Shown in pieces: positions 33,775 through 46,060 of a DNA stretch of 64,000 nucleotides. The stretch is from contig CM025850.1 in NCBI GenBank assembly GCA_003952965.2, forward strand, positions 25,434,953 to 25,498,952, read 5' to 3'. Positions within the stretch are counted from its first letter, which is position 1; each line of letters starts with the position of its first letter. The position numbers were made by a program, and so were the translations under genes. The notes beneath the pieces are model-generated. The model was not told the DNA's origin. It worked only from the letters and a program-made list of their open reading frames with translations, and did no database searches. Origin of the DNA: Morella rubra. Taxonomy: Eukaryota > Streptophyta > Magnoliopsida > Fagales > Myricaceae.

Positions 33775-35914
33775 ATGGCGGCCACCATCAAAAGTGAGGA
33801 ACAGATTTTACGTAGATTTCACCCCCACCCGATGTATTTTGGGAGTTACAACCTTAGAAGTTCTAAATATTGCGTTATATGCAACAAAATGGGAAAGGGA
33901 TCAGATCCGTACTATTACTGCTCAGTTTGCGACGAGTATCAAATCCACAAGTCTTGTCTTGTGTCAACACTACCGCAAGAAATCGAACACCCCATTCATG
34001 CTGGCCACCGTCTTGGACGCGTCGACGTTCCGCCGCTTTCAATGACATGTGGCTCCTGTGTCTGCTATCTAAATAATCAGATATGTTTTCATTGCAACGA
34101 ATGTCATTTCTATCTGTGTTTTACATGCTCTCATATGGCGCAACTCATAAGGTATAAAGGTCACCCTTACAATCTTCGTTTTATGGAGAATAATAATTTA
34201 CTATCTGATGGACGTTGCTGTGATGCTTATGAATGCATTTGTAAATCATCTCCATTGCTTGAGGAATTTAGGCTTACTCAGGGATATGGATTCCGAAGTG
34301 TGGGTCCTGGGTCCTATTTCAATATCCATCTTTTGTGTGGTCCACTACCGTGTACCATCAAACATAGTAGTCACGTCGATTGTCTAACTCTTGAAGATTC
34401 AATTATTGAAGATGATGATCCAGATGATGAATATTACTGCAACACTTGCGAAGAGCTAAGAGATCCTAGAGTCCGTGTCTATTATTGTGTAGAGTGCAAG
34501 TTTGTTGCTCACGTGCATTGTGTAATATCAGAGGTATGTCCACTCACACTCCTCTTTTCTATAATATATAGCGGAAATTTCATTTTACATCATTGAACTA
34601 TGAGATCAATGTCACTTTAAAGGTCCGAACTGCCAATTGTTCATCACACTGAACACTCAAATTATCAAAATTCATCAATGTGTGCCCTTAAATATGAGCC
34701 GACCATAAAAAATGTGCCACGTGGCCAATTTATATAACATGTGGTATGACTTTGATGGTTTGATCTTATTTGAGAAGCACATTAATTAATTGTAGTAGTT
34801 TGAGTGCTCTATGTGACGAATTTGGTTGTTCGGACTCCTAAAATGACATTGATTCTATAAAGCAAATGATAATAATTTTCAATGCTCATGACTGGACCTA
34901 AAAGACTCCAAAATTAGTTGTACAGTGGATTTGGATAAAATTGTTAATTTGTTTATCTTAATCAACATTATTAATGCATGCTTGCAATTAAGGTTGTATC
35001 CTTACTGAAAGGAGAGCACGGAGTTGTAGATACAAGGAATTTGGGTGCTCGGATGACAGTCAAAGAGATGCTACAAAATGAAGCATCCGAAAATATTGCA
35101 GAAAAGAGGGAAAACAAAAGGCCTTGGGTGAGGGAAATAATAAATTCTCTCAATGAATATGAAAAAGAAGAGTTAGTGAATTGCTTTGAGCCGCAGAGAT
35201 GGAAAATTGGCAATATTGTAGGGACATCAATTGAGGATCAAGAGACTGAGGATAATGAGGAAAACTTCAAAGTGCGCCTCATGAATAGGCCTAAATGGGG
35301 TAATGCAGACCCAACAAAACAGTGGAAATTCGAAGAATATGAACAAAAGAGTGTCAACATTGAAGGATATACGCTCCCTCGTGAGCTAGCTCCTATCTTG
35401 AAGGACCTTTTTGTCAAATATGGGGATGTTAGTAGGGAGTCTAAATTAAATCATAAGGTGAAGTCGGTTTTACTTTCGTGTTTGTGCTGGACTGTGGACA
35501 AGATGCGCAAAACATTGGTTGTTGAAATCTCTGAAGATGTACTTATTTTATGGTGGTGCAACTTAAAGGGTATGCTGTATGCAGGTTTCAAAGTGGAGTT
35601 TATTGTGGATCGGTTAAAGAAAGTGAGCCGCTCTTACTTCGATCTTGAAGCAAAAAAACAAGCAAATGAGATGACCGCAAAACTAGAAGCTATGACAAGA
35701 GAAGTAGAAGCTATGTCAAGGAAGTTGAAAGTTGTACAACAAAAGGTGAGAAGTTATCCTCGAATGAAATGGACGTTTGCAGGTGAGGGTCTCCTTTGAT
35801 GTTATCCCAGAGCTTGAAGTCCGTGTCCATTCTGGCATGCATCTTTGTCCTAATTTGTTTGACAGAAATACATTGATCAAATGGAAGGTCAGATGTGATA
35901 CTCATAAGAGATGA
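33775..35914 (+). CDS. Cysteine/histidine-rich DC1 (C1-like) domain protein
   Basis: Three exons, 33775-34533, 34993-35745 and 35783-35914, all GT-AG and in phase, give 547 residues with no stop. I chose ATG 33775 (MAATIKSEEQ), since the frame upstream has no better ATG. DC1 repeats are visible: HPHP at about residue 20, YCVICNKMGKGSDPYYYCSV with HKSC, then CGSC..CFHCNECHFYLCFTCS, and CNTCEELRDP...YYCVECKFVAHVHC. Exons 2 and 3 encode the C-terminal region usual in this plant family (YTLPRELAPILKDLFVKYGD, a hydrophobic LLSCLCWTV stretch, then a coiled coil of about 45 residues). DC1 fingers bind zinc and in other plant proteins have been linked to lipid binding and defence or hormone responses; the substrate is unknown here. 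Intron 1 holds a MITE. The gene sits among duplicated pieces of itself and is the only complete copy in the window. Confidence 0.9.
34571..34882. mobile_element. MITE in intron 1 of the DC1 gene
   Basis: ATTGAACTATGAGATCAATG at the left is partly inverted at the right (AATGACATTGATTCTATAAA). GGTCCGAAC / GTTCGGACTCC form a further inverted pair. It shares the ATGTGTGCCCTTAAATATGAG and ATGTGGTATGACTTTGATGG blocks with 9085-9378. Confidence 0.65.
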
Positions 35915-38320
35915 CGGAATTAATTATGGCTATTTGGTTGTGTTGACTTTGTTATCTCATCTTTTCTATTCGCGTAAATAGTGTGGCTATATATTCTCTT
36001 TGTTTTCGAGGCTTGGTTTAAAGATGATCTTTTTCTATGAGAATTTTCGTTCACTAAAGGTTTTATAGAAAATATATATATATATATATACACGAACTAC
36101 ATGCCTATTTCTAAATGCAACTCACTGCCCATCTAATAGTAGATTATAAAGTTTCTTTTATTTTTTTCTGGGCTGCTGGAAATCAAGAATTTCCCATTTA
36201 ATTCCTTATATATCTAGCAGCTTAATTATAAATTACTAACCTCTTTAAGTAAATGAAACATTCACCAGCTAATGCAACTCGGCTTGCACATTTATGACTA
36301 AGAATTTAGATTTTATGTCTTTAAAATTATAAAAAAATGAAAAAAAAAGGGGGGAACACAATCGATCGAGTTTGATGAGCACAAGAGAAAGAATGACATT
36401 TTCCTCTTTCTTTTATTATTTGGGATCTCTGTGTCGTAGTGCGATGTGTCATGTAAAATGATGGTGCCAAAATATGGGCCCTATATAAGAAAGCCCAAGG
36501 CTCAAAGAAAGCCCAAAAAAACAAGTGGCCCTACCCATCAGATCATAAACTCAACTGAAGAAGATCCGGATTGGATGCATCAAATTATTTAGTGCAACTC
36601 ATCATCCACACCCTACAGATAATGAGGGTTGAATCAAAATAGAATACTTTTAAATAATCCCTCAATTGTAGAGGATTACTAAATTCAAAGTCACCCAAAG
36701 TTTATATAAAATTGCACAATAAAAAGTAATAAATTTTTAAGATAAATGGTAGATTCATATGTTTTGGGTACTAGTTGCTACCCTTTTCTCCTTCCTTATA
36801 ATTTAGATCAGACAAATGTGGGCTGGGCGCACAAAAATTTATGGGCATAGTTCGTGAGAAAGTGTCATTTTCGGGCCAATTTTGTTAGGCGAGTGGTAAG
36901 TGTATATTAATATACCAAAAATACACAAGTCGAAGTACTTCTCGTGCCAACAAGATAAACGTCAGAGACTAATTATTTTCTTTTTTCTAGTAGTTAAGTG
37001 TTTCGTCAAACTCACTACTATATTATTTCTTTTAATCTTCATCGAATACCATGTGGAATTAACAGAATTAGCATAATCCTTATCTATCTGTTTACATTTC
37101 TCTTATACACATAAAATACCACGTCCAAATCCAACTCCCCGCCCACGGGAATATATATGAATGTTAGAAAAACTAAACATTAATCTTTTTGTCTATATAG
37201 AAATGGAAAAAAAAAGAAAAGAAAAAGAAGAACACAATCGATCGAGTTTGATGAGCACAAGAGAAAGAATGACAATTTTCCTCTTTCTTTTATTATTTGG
37301 GCTAGCCCAATCGGTTTCACTGCTTGCTTATCAGCTATGAGTAAAACTTTTGTAACCCAATTCAAGGCAGAAGTTTAGTTTCTTGCTTACAATTGCTACG
37401 GAGTATTTTGTTACGAGAAATGAGATATGATCATGTGAAAGGTTAGAGTGAAAAGAAAATGTTACTAATTGGGGCACCCATGTGAGCGCCCCCATGCATG
37501 TGAGACACATGGCCTTTTACATGACAATGGCTCATACAAGTGTCATGCTTGGTGACACTTGGTCCCACGCATGTCACTCTAGCCATGAGGAACGGATAGT
37601 TTGGTTGCTAAGACCAAGGGCAAGGTATCTTAGTTCAGAGTCGGACTTTAACGCAACAAACTCAATAAGGAATAATCTTTTTCAATCTTACGAAGGAACA
37701 ATATATGCTCCCTTCCTAAGAAGGGTAGAGAATTTTACTTGGGATAAAACACTACAACAAAATTTGATTTTTGGGACGGATTTTTCGGTCTTCAAAAACA
37801 AAAATTCCATCAAAAAAGTTTTTGAGTTGGAATCTGTCCGTCGCCCCAACTATCCCGACAAACCCGTTACAAAAGGTTTTTTGGGACGGAAATGATGTTC
37901 ATCCCAAAAAATACCCTTCCGGGACGAAAAGGTTTCCGTCCCAAAATAAAAATATTGTTCAACAATTTCGAACGGATGTGTTGAGGTCATGTTCGAATGT
38001 CTTTCAACGGAAAAATAATTCGTTTGATAAGGAAAATTTACATTGAACATTATAAAAATTTGTGTTCGATATTTCGGATATCGTTCCAACACTGTAAAAT
38101 GGAACGTCCGTAAAGGTTCTTAATTTATTACAACGGTTCACGTGATAAACATTTGGACGGTTTCGGACATAAAGGGATAAAACGTTCGAACAGTTTTAAG
38201 ACGTTCCAACGGATATCGTTAATTTGTTCGATATACCGACGGGGAATAAAAAATTAGTGTTCAAACATGTTATGAACAGAAACAAGAAACGTTAGAAAAG
38301 GTTTGAACGTAGGGGAGGCA
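35515..38320 (+). repeat. Inverted duplication, left arm (partner 59891-62690)
   Basis: The reverse complement of 59891-62690 matches this segment nearly base for base with few substitutions and small indels. It covers part of DC1 exon 2, exon 3, the 3' flank, a (TA)n run, two tandem AACACAATCGATCGAGTTTG blocks (36355 and 37230), a DC1-flank repeat copy and the first 571 bp of CACTA 2. Confidence 0.9.
37560..37749 (+). repeat. DC1 5'-flank repeat copy interrupted by CACTA 2
   Basis: AAGGAATAATCTTTTTCAAT and TCCCTTCCTAAGAAGGGTAG then TTTACTTGGGATAAAA match 33580-33670. CACTA 2 begins right after. The few bases beyond its other end (AAAGCAATACC at 45173) resemble the expected continuation. Confidence 0.75.
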
Positions 38321-38763
38321 TGTTTAATTTTCAACACTAAATTAATATTGGAACGGTATTTTTTATTTTTATTAAAAAAAAAATTGCTAGAAATATTATT
38401 AAAAAAAAATTATTAACAAAATGTACAATTAAATAATTAATCATAATATTCAAAATAATTAAATATAATACACAATAAAAAAATAATCTATCTTCGTCGT
38501 CGCGTGCATCCAACTACGTGCATGCACTCCATCCTTATCTTCCTAAATTAGAAATTGTAATCAATATAACGCTTAAATAATTGACAAAAATAATCATTAA
38601 AAAAAAGTTAGTTAAAAAAAAATATAATATTTACCTATACAACTGATGTGTTTTCACTGAAGGTGATCCAATATCAAGTAGGAAAAGCTAAGGCCCAGAC
38701 AAGGCTCATGCAGTGAAGGATTATATCTAACACATTTACACTGATCGTACGTATTGGATCTAT

Positions 38764-39361
38764 CGAACACGTTCAAAACGTTTTTTTTTTTATTTGTTAG
38801 GAAAATTAGAAGTTTTACATTATGCACAACAAATCTAAATTTAAGGTGTTGGGCCTCAAATGGATTTGCATCACTGTAACAATATTAACATCCACAAGAA
38901 ACTAATGGAGAGAATAACAAAAGCTGATACAACATTTTCCAAACCAGCATCTTTCATTGTATGGAAAAGAAATAGAGAGCAATACTCTGGTCAGTAAGGC
39001 CGAACTTCTAAAAATCTTTTAGTCACACATCATACCTACAAAGCAGTTCTTTGCATGTTCTAGTTTGGAAGGAAAGAACTGCTTTTTAGGTCGGATGTGT
39101 GGCCAAAAGGTTTTCAGAAGTCCAGCCCTACTAACTAGAGTATTGCTCTCTATTTCTTTCCATACAATGAAAGATGCTGGTTTGAAAAATGTTGTATCAG
39201 CTTTTGTTATTCTCTCGATTAGTTTCATATGCATTTTAATATTGTTATTGTGATGCAAATCTATTTGAGGCCCAACACCTCAAATTTAGATTTGTCATGC
39301 ATAATAACTTCTAATTTTTCTAAAAAATAAAAAAAAAATGTTTGAATACGTTCGAACGACT
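38764..39361. repeat. Long near-perfect foldback (arms about 289 bp, loop about 20 bp)
   Basis: The left arm 38764-39052 pairs with the right arm 39073-39361. Examples are GGTGTTGGGCCTCAAATGG against ATTTGAGGCCCAACACCTC and AAAGCAGTTCTTT against AAAGAACTGCTTT flanking the loop. Mismatches are scattered and few. Short frames on both strands are mirror images, not genes. A transcript through it would form a long hairpin. Confidence 0.9.
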
Positions 39362-40200
39362 ACAATACTCTGGAACGGTATAAAAGAGTCGTTCAAACGT
39401 GACTGTCATCCCTGTAAATGAACAATTTTAGCACTTTCGTTCGAACGAACACTTTTATAGTGTTCGAACAATGCGTAAAAACCACGAAAATCACTAACTT
39501 AAAACTCCAATCAATCCAAAAAACATATTTTTTTACTCATAAAACATGCATTCAACACCCCTAAACACGTATGAAACTAACCATAAGCATTTAAACATCA
39601 ATTTGTCCACAAATCAAACCACAACAACCAAAAATCTATACCTAAAAAACTAAGAACTTCATTGATTAAGTTGAAAATCTTACCTCCAAAACACAAAGAA
39701 GCTCCATTTGAGTATTTTCCTACAACAATAAGACAAAAAACGTAAGATTTCTATATAAGAAGAAAATTTTGGCGAATTTGTGGTGTTTTGAGAGTGGGAG
39801 AAATGAGGTCTCACAGTCAATTCTATGGTATTTGAGTTCGTAGTGTCTATTCGAACGATGTTGGTTACGTTAGAACAGTAGGGCCAAAAAAATAGGCGGG
39901 GAAAAAGCATGCCTAAAGTATCGTTCGAACTCAGTTTTCATAAGCTTGAACGGTACGCCAAAACATGGTAAACATGTTTCTAAATGGTAGGCCCTCTTTG
40001 CTCGTCAATTGAGCCTCGGTCTTCATGGTTTGGAACACTAAAAGCAGGAGATCAAACAACTAGAGACAAGCAACCATCAACATCACCTGTGCACACTCGG
40101 CTGTGAACTCCGTGTGATATTACTTCGGAAATATGTTGTGGCTAAAGATAAGGTGGAACATCCTCCAAAAGCCAGGCAAAGCACTCTGCGAAACTGATGA

Positions 40201-40533
40201 CTAGACTAAGTACTGGTCCTCCCCAGTCATCAATCTAAAGATCTCCTCAGCTGACAAAGCCGTAACAGGCTCTACAGCGGGATAAGCACCCATTTTCCTC
40301 GAAATGCGCAAGTAGGTGAAGAGGATGTTGGGAGAGATCTTGACCGACCATCCACAAATGTGGAGCTCCCACTCGTCCTCATCCATATCAACTCTTGGAC
40401 TAAATGTGTGTAGGGCAAGCCAGTCCAAGACAACATGCCTCCCAACCATAGTGACTAAATATCTGGTTGATGGTGCAACCCTCAAACTGAAACTTCGAGA
40501 AATCATATGTGCTAACCCGCCTCTCCATAACAA
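40201..40533 (-). CDS. Uncharacterised transposon-borne open frame
   Basis: A 110-codon frame inside CACTA 2. It has a balanced amino-acid composition (contains DMDEDEWELHICGWSVKISP and FTYLRISRKMGAYPAVEPVT) unlike the low-complexity frames around it, so it is probably a coding remnant. The N-terminus and partner exons are unclear: minus-strand splice-like sites occur but no domain is recognised. It could belong to the CACTA gene set or to captured sequence. Confidence 0.4.
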   Translation of the reverse strand: MLWRGGLAHMISRSFSLRVAPSTRYLVTMVGRHVVLDWLALHTFSPRVDMDEDEWELHICGWSVKISPNILFTYLRISRKMGAYPAVEPVTALSAEEIFRLMTGEDQYLV

Positions 40534-40814
40534 TTGTGAGCGTAAAATTAAGTGCTTGCCTCTTGACTGTAGTCAGTGATTTTTGCTATGCAGAAGAAGA
40601 GGAAGAAGACATTCTAGAACATTTCGACATTTTAAGTTAATTTGAAAAAAGAAAACAAAAGAAAATAGATATACATTAGAACGTTTAAAATAACTTAGAA
40701 CGAATTAAGTGCGTTCGAATGGATATAAATGTTTGAACATGTACAAAAACTAAGCATCGAACAAATATATAAATGTTCGAACTTGCACAGAAACTAATCA
40801 CTGAATGGACATAG

Positions 40815-43321
40815 TGTAATGGCCCGGGCTGTGAAGACCTCTAGCTCTGTCTTATAGTAATGGATGCCACTATTAAACTGAGGTTACGGCCAGTGGGAGG
40901 ATCATTAAAGCAACAGGATTCTAAAAAATAAACATCATCGAGACCCTTTATTCAAGCCTTTATACTATAAAAGAGAACCAATTCCACCTTCTATGTACAT
41001 CTACAAAACACGGAAGGATAACTACTACAAAAGTATGATCCACAAAGGTCTTCATCTTATTCTCTTCTACTCTTCCTCTTCATCATTGCTAAAAAATATA
41101 ATCAGGAGATTCTGAACCAATCCATCTATGGACGCTCTCAACAATGATGTCTAGGTTCTCAATGACCTAGACCCAACTACCAGCTTAGTATCAAGACCTC
41201 ATGAGTCAAAGTCTAAGTAAATTCTCCTAAGTACATTCTGAACATCAAAAGAATTTAACAAGCAATGGTGAGTCCAAATGACTCAGTAAAGCTAGTGGTT
41301 AGTAAAACAGATAGTAGATGACATGAAAAAGACATTAAAGAAACTCGTTCATTAATGCAATAACAAAACAGAAGATGAAAATAAATGAAAAGACTTAATT
41401 CTTTAAAAATGATCTTTTCAATTTTAACCACCACTCCTCAACATTTATCCCGTATTGTGCGGCATTACTCCCAGAGTAAAATACGGTCCGTATTGTTTGG
41501 TGTTACCCCCAGAGTAGAATATGGTATCTTTATAAAGATCTTTCTCCGTACAACGGAGCGGCCAAGATGCCACAACATGTGGTACACATCCTCTTCTGCA
41601 CAGTACTGTCACATCTTCAAAGTACAAGTTAAGTATGCATGTCTCATGTCAATGCCTATACATATCACACATGATATGCAATACCTTAACCATACTTAAT
41701 CCTTAAACATCCCTTTCCAAAGTACAAGTTTAAAGATGCATGTCTCATGTCAATGTCTATACATATCATACATGATATACTATACCTTAAGTCTTTCCTT
41801 TGAAAATCATAAAAACAATGCAAAAAAAGATGTTGTGAAGGAAAAAACAACACCTTGATTTCTCGGTTAAAAATCGACTTAACCACCACATAGAAAAAAC
41901 TAATTTTGACATAATCAAAGACAAAGAGTTTTGAAATCACAAAGAATTCTTCAAAAGAATATGTTTCAAGCTTTGAAAAATAAAATTTGGGGAAATTTTT
42001 GAAAAGAAACGGATCAAAGTTTGAAAAACAACTTCAAAACGAATCAAACTTTAAAAATGAGACTATTTTGAAAAGACGAGCTTGTTCTTCTTCAAGAACA
42101 CAAAGAATACAAATAACATGAAGAATATTAATAAACGTGAACACCATCAATAGATGCTAGAATAATTTTGAAAAACAACAAGAGTTTCACGCAAACCTCT
42201 TGAAAAGTTTTGAATCGAAATCAAAGATAACCAACTAAACTTTACCTCTAATGTAGATGAATCTTCACTAGAATTTTTCCTCCTCTTTTTCCCATTTCAC
42301 TTCACTCTTGCTCTCAAATTTAACTCACAAAAATTTCAGATTGAATGGTGTACTCTTCAAAGGTCGAAATCCACCCTATTTATAGGAAAACACTGCCAGT
42401 TGCATTTCGACACGTGTCCAGCCTAGCTAGGCTAGCTACGGCAAGTCACTAGGCTACATTTCTCTCCCCTTGACACCTAGCAACCTACAGCAGCTGTAAG
42501 GCAAGGCTATGGCCGAAATTCACCTAGGTAGCTATGGCGAGTCACCGCCATTCACCTGGTGTTCGACACTTCGTGCTCTCTAGGTTATAGCCTTTTTCGT
42601 CGTGCTTTCTAGCCTTGATTCGTCATGATCTAGCCTTGATTCGTCGTGCTTCTAGCTTTGATTCGTCTTGTTTCCTAGCCTTGCTATGTGTCACTCTCTA
42701 GGGCTGCCGAAATTCCATAACTTAATGGCTAAGTTTTATCAATTATCCAATCGATTATCCACAAGTCATCTCTATCCATAATTTTATCTCTAGTCACCTT
42801 TATCCACAATTTCATCTCTATCCACAAGTCATCTTTATCCACAATTTCATCTCTATCCACAATTTATCTCTATCCATAATTCATTTCTATCCATAATCAT
42901 CTCTATCCATAATTCATCTCTATCCATAACTCCATAAATCAGTCTACTAGCTTCCGAAAAAAAGAAAGTCTCCAAAATTGAACTGTAAACTCATGGATAA
43001 ACTCCCGACCTAATAGTAGAATAAAAATCATGTGGTTTAGTTTTTGATGAAAACCTGTCCTACTAGCTTAAAAAAATTAAATTGACTCAAAACATGTCCC
43101 CAACATCCTGAATAAAAACTCAGTTACTTGCGAACTCCAATTTTCACTTAATCAGGTCCTAATCAAGGTTTTAAAATTAATACATCAAGTACTAATTAAT
43201 CTCCAAATCATCACTAAATCACTATATTTATTCACTAATTACCCCCTAATGCACTACTAAACCCAAACTAGTTTTTACAGACAAATACACGTTATATTAA
43301 ACAAAAGCTCAGGGTATGACA
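40815..43321 (-). mobile_element. Solo LTR (probably Ty3-gypsy), minus orientation, nested in CACTA 2
   Basis: Read on the minus strand it starts TGTCATACCCTGAGC and ends GGCCCGGGCCATTACA (TG...CA). The flanks CATAG at 40810-40814 and 43322-43326 are a perfect 5-bp target duplication. A TATAAATA box lies on the minus strand at about 42372-42380. No gag or pol is present. Internal repeats: a TGCATGTCTCATGTCAATG block twice (about 41635 and 41734), and many ATCTCTATCCATAATTCAT units at 42760-42930. Length is 2507 bp. The Ty3 assignment rests on the LTR end sequence style only. Confidence 0.87.
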
Positions 43322-43396
43322 CATAGAACGGAAAATAATATCTAACCATCAAACCAATATCTAATGGAAAATAAAATATCGAACGAAATATAAATT

Positions 43397-44626
43397 ATTG
43401 AGCGGATATAAAACTAAACATCGCACGGAATATTCCCTTATAGAACAGAAAAACGTTCGAAAAGGTAAACATGGTCCATTTGGAAAAACATAGTACACGC
43501 ACCGTTTAAAGATCACTGTTCGCATTATAATATGTATCATTCGAACACTGTAGCTTGAAAATGATCAGGCCGAGTTGCTCAAACTCCCTAAATCTATACT
43601 TTTCTAGTCAAAATCAATAAAGAATCCTAAACTAACTACAACACACACATTCATCAACATGCACAATATTTTACAAGTTTATTAGCATATTCAAAGCCAA
43701 ATTCAATACACAAAATCAAACAAAAAAATTTAGAAAAAAATTTTTAATGGGTTTAAATGCACTACAATACGTACTTGTAATGTGTAGGACTAGGAAGGAT
43801 GCAATCCACCTAAAATGCCTACATGAGTTCAAAACAACCGTTCATTAACCAACATTTATATCTAAACCATCAAATAATCAGAACGGGTAAAATTATTCAA
43901 TTTAAAATTAATGGTGATTGGACTTGCATATGTAGTACAACATAGCCTCAGGGTGACAAATACAAAAACGGGACCATCGTCATATCCATTGAGCGGATAT
44001 AAAACTAAACATCGCACGGAATATTCCCTTATAGAACAGAAAAACGTTCGAAAAGGTAAACATTCCATTTGAAAAACAATACACGCACCGTTTAAAGATC
44101 ACGTTCGCATTATAAATGTATCATTCGAACACTGTAGCTTGAAAATGATCACGGCCGAGTTGCTCAAACTCCCTAAATCTATACTTTTTACGTCAAAATC
44201 AATTAAAAAGAATCCTAAACTAACTACAACACACAAATTCATCAACATGCACAATATTTTACAAGTTTATTAACATATTCAAAGCCAAATTCAATACACA
44301 AAATCAAACCAAAAAAATTTAGAAAAAAATTTTAATGGTTTAAATGCACTACAAACGTACATGTGTAGGACTAGGAAGGATGCAATCCACGAACTGAAAA
44401 TAGCAATGGAGATTGAGAGGAGTTTGAGAGAATTCGGGAGAGTGAGTACATGAGAATGTGAAATGAGGCTTGGGTGTTCTAATATGAAAACGATTGTTAG
44501 GAAAAAAACCGTTCATTAACCAACACTTTATATCTAAACCATCAAATAATCGTTAGAACGGGTAAAATTATTCGTTCGAATGGAAATAAAAATTGATAAA
44601 ATTAATGGTGATTGGACTTGCATTTA
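43397..44626 (+). repeat. 591-bp tandem duplication inside CACTA 2
   Basis: ATTGAGCGGATATAAAACTA starts at 43397 and again at 43988. The copies are colinear up to TTAATGGTGATTGGACTTGC, with substitutions and indels. The second copy has an extra piece near 44395-44510. Confidence 0.88.
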
Positions 44627-45172
44627 TGGCGGTAGGTGGAAAAGTGGCGTTCAAAATCGTTCAAATATGTGAGGATTTTTCGAGATGCGAATCATCATCC
44701 CAAAAAGATTTTGTTGCATTTGAATGAAAGTTTTTAAGAACGAATGCATTTTTTTAACAATCCGATATTTTTTCTTTCATTCGAATGTCTGTTAAGTTCG
44801 AACGGAAGTTCAAATGTTTGTTATAACGGGTAATGTTCGTTCAAAGTTTTTGGAAAGAATGCCATATAGTTCAAATGGAGCATTTTGGGTTCAAATGTTA
44901 TTTACGGAACGGACGAATCTGTCCCAAAAACGAGGATTTTTTTTTGGACGGCAAGATTTCGTCCCAAATAATTGACCTTTTTTTTGGGAAGAGCAATTAT
45001 GTCCCAAAAAATTACAAATTAGTCGCAAAAAGTTTTTTTCTGGGACAATATTAATTTTCGTCCCCAAAAAAGAACTTTATATTTTTTAGGGACAGAATTC
45101 AAAATCCGTTGGTAAATAGCACTTTTTGGGACAGATTTTTCGACGTCCCAAAAACTAAAATTTGTTGTAGTA

Positions 45173-46060
45173 AAAGCAATACCCAATGGGAAGGGGAGGG
45201 GGGCCATGACCCCCCCAAAAGATATTGAAAAGTGCCTGCTCCCCCTTTGCCCATATGCCAATTTTTGACAAAATATATTATTCCCCCTCCCCCCCAATAC
45301 CCACCCCAAAAAGTTTAAAAAATGTCCTTTTAAACCTTTTTTTTAGCCTCTTATGAATTTGAAATTCAAATTTTGGCCTTGACTATTTAACAATAATCTT
45401 TCATTTTTAGTTTGGACATATATTAAAAACACATGTAATGGGACTAAAAAAATTCGAAATTCAACTTAAACCTTCAAAAATCTAGAAATTTTCTTAAAAC
45501 TCTAACTGTTGAATAGTAATTAGTCTTGAAAATTAAAAACATATTTATTTCAAAAATAGAGAATATGAGTGTTTTCTCCTCTTTTTAGTATTTTCAAACT
45601 CGTTGTTTATGTCTACTTTGATAATATTTTTCATAATTTGAGTTGTATTTATACATACTTTTTCATATTTTTATATATAGCAAATATAATATAAAATATA
45701 AAAATATAATTTCTCCCCCCCCCCCCTTTTGTAAAAGCGTTATGCTTTATTTTTGACACAAACAATGTTGTCCAAAATCCTCAACAATTCATAGTTTGTT
45801 GACTGTCTGACATTCTTGAAGTAATTTTACGATAACGTTCTCTAGAATACTCTAAATTCCATACTATACAGTGTGTTGAGAACTAGAAACTTAGAGCTTT
45901 TCAATGACTCGTAATTTGTAGGCTAACTAGTTGAAAATCATTGCAAAATTGATTTTTGTTTCAAGATTCAGTTTTGACAACTCCCATGTCACCGAGTAGT
46001 GGAATAATTTTTTTTCTTGGATGATAGAGTGACTATTTGTTGATGGTTTCACTTCGATTA
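45173..46060. other. Unassigned repeat-like DNA with C/G tracts
   Basis: A palindromic GGGGGGCCATGACCCCCCC lies at about 45198, with C runs at 45240, 45285 and 45716. It has the look of a dispersed repeat, but I could not set ends or class. No gene. Confidence 0.35.

Larger units (their letters stand above)
37750..45172. mobile_element. CACTA element 2 (TTCGAAC-type), degenerate, with nested insertions
   Basis: The left end CACTACAACAAAATTTGATT and the inverse of the right end AAAATTTGTTGTAGTA match; the last base has mutated from G to A. The 3-bp target duplication AAA lies at 37747-37749 and 45173-45175. Both subterminal regions alternate GGGACGGA/TCCGTCCC words and CGTTCGAACG-like palindromes. 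No recognisable transposase remains. Inside lie a foldback (38764-39361), a minus-strand ORF (40201-40533), a solo LTR (40815-43321) and a 591-bp tandem duplication. Length is 7423 bp. Confidence 0.85.

Noticed and set aside
36355-37260. CGATCGAT words in the DC1 3' flank as an outlier of the CACTA 5 array
   Set aside because: Single AATCGATCGAG words inside a local direct repeat, with no array and no CACTA ends nearby; coincidence is enough.
39019-39258. Mirror-image frames on both strands within the foldback
   Set aside because: Explained by the inverted repeat; no coding signature.
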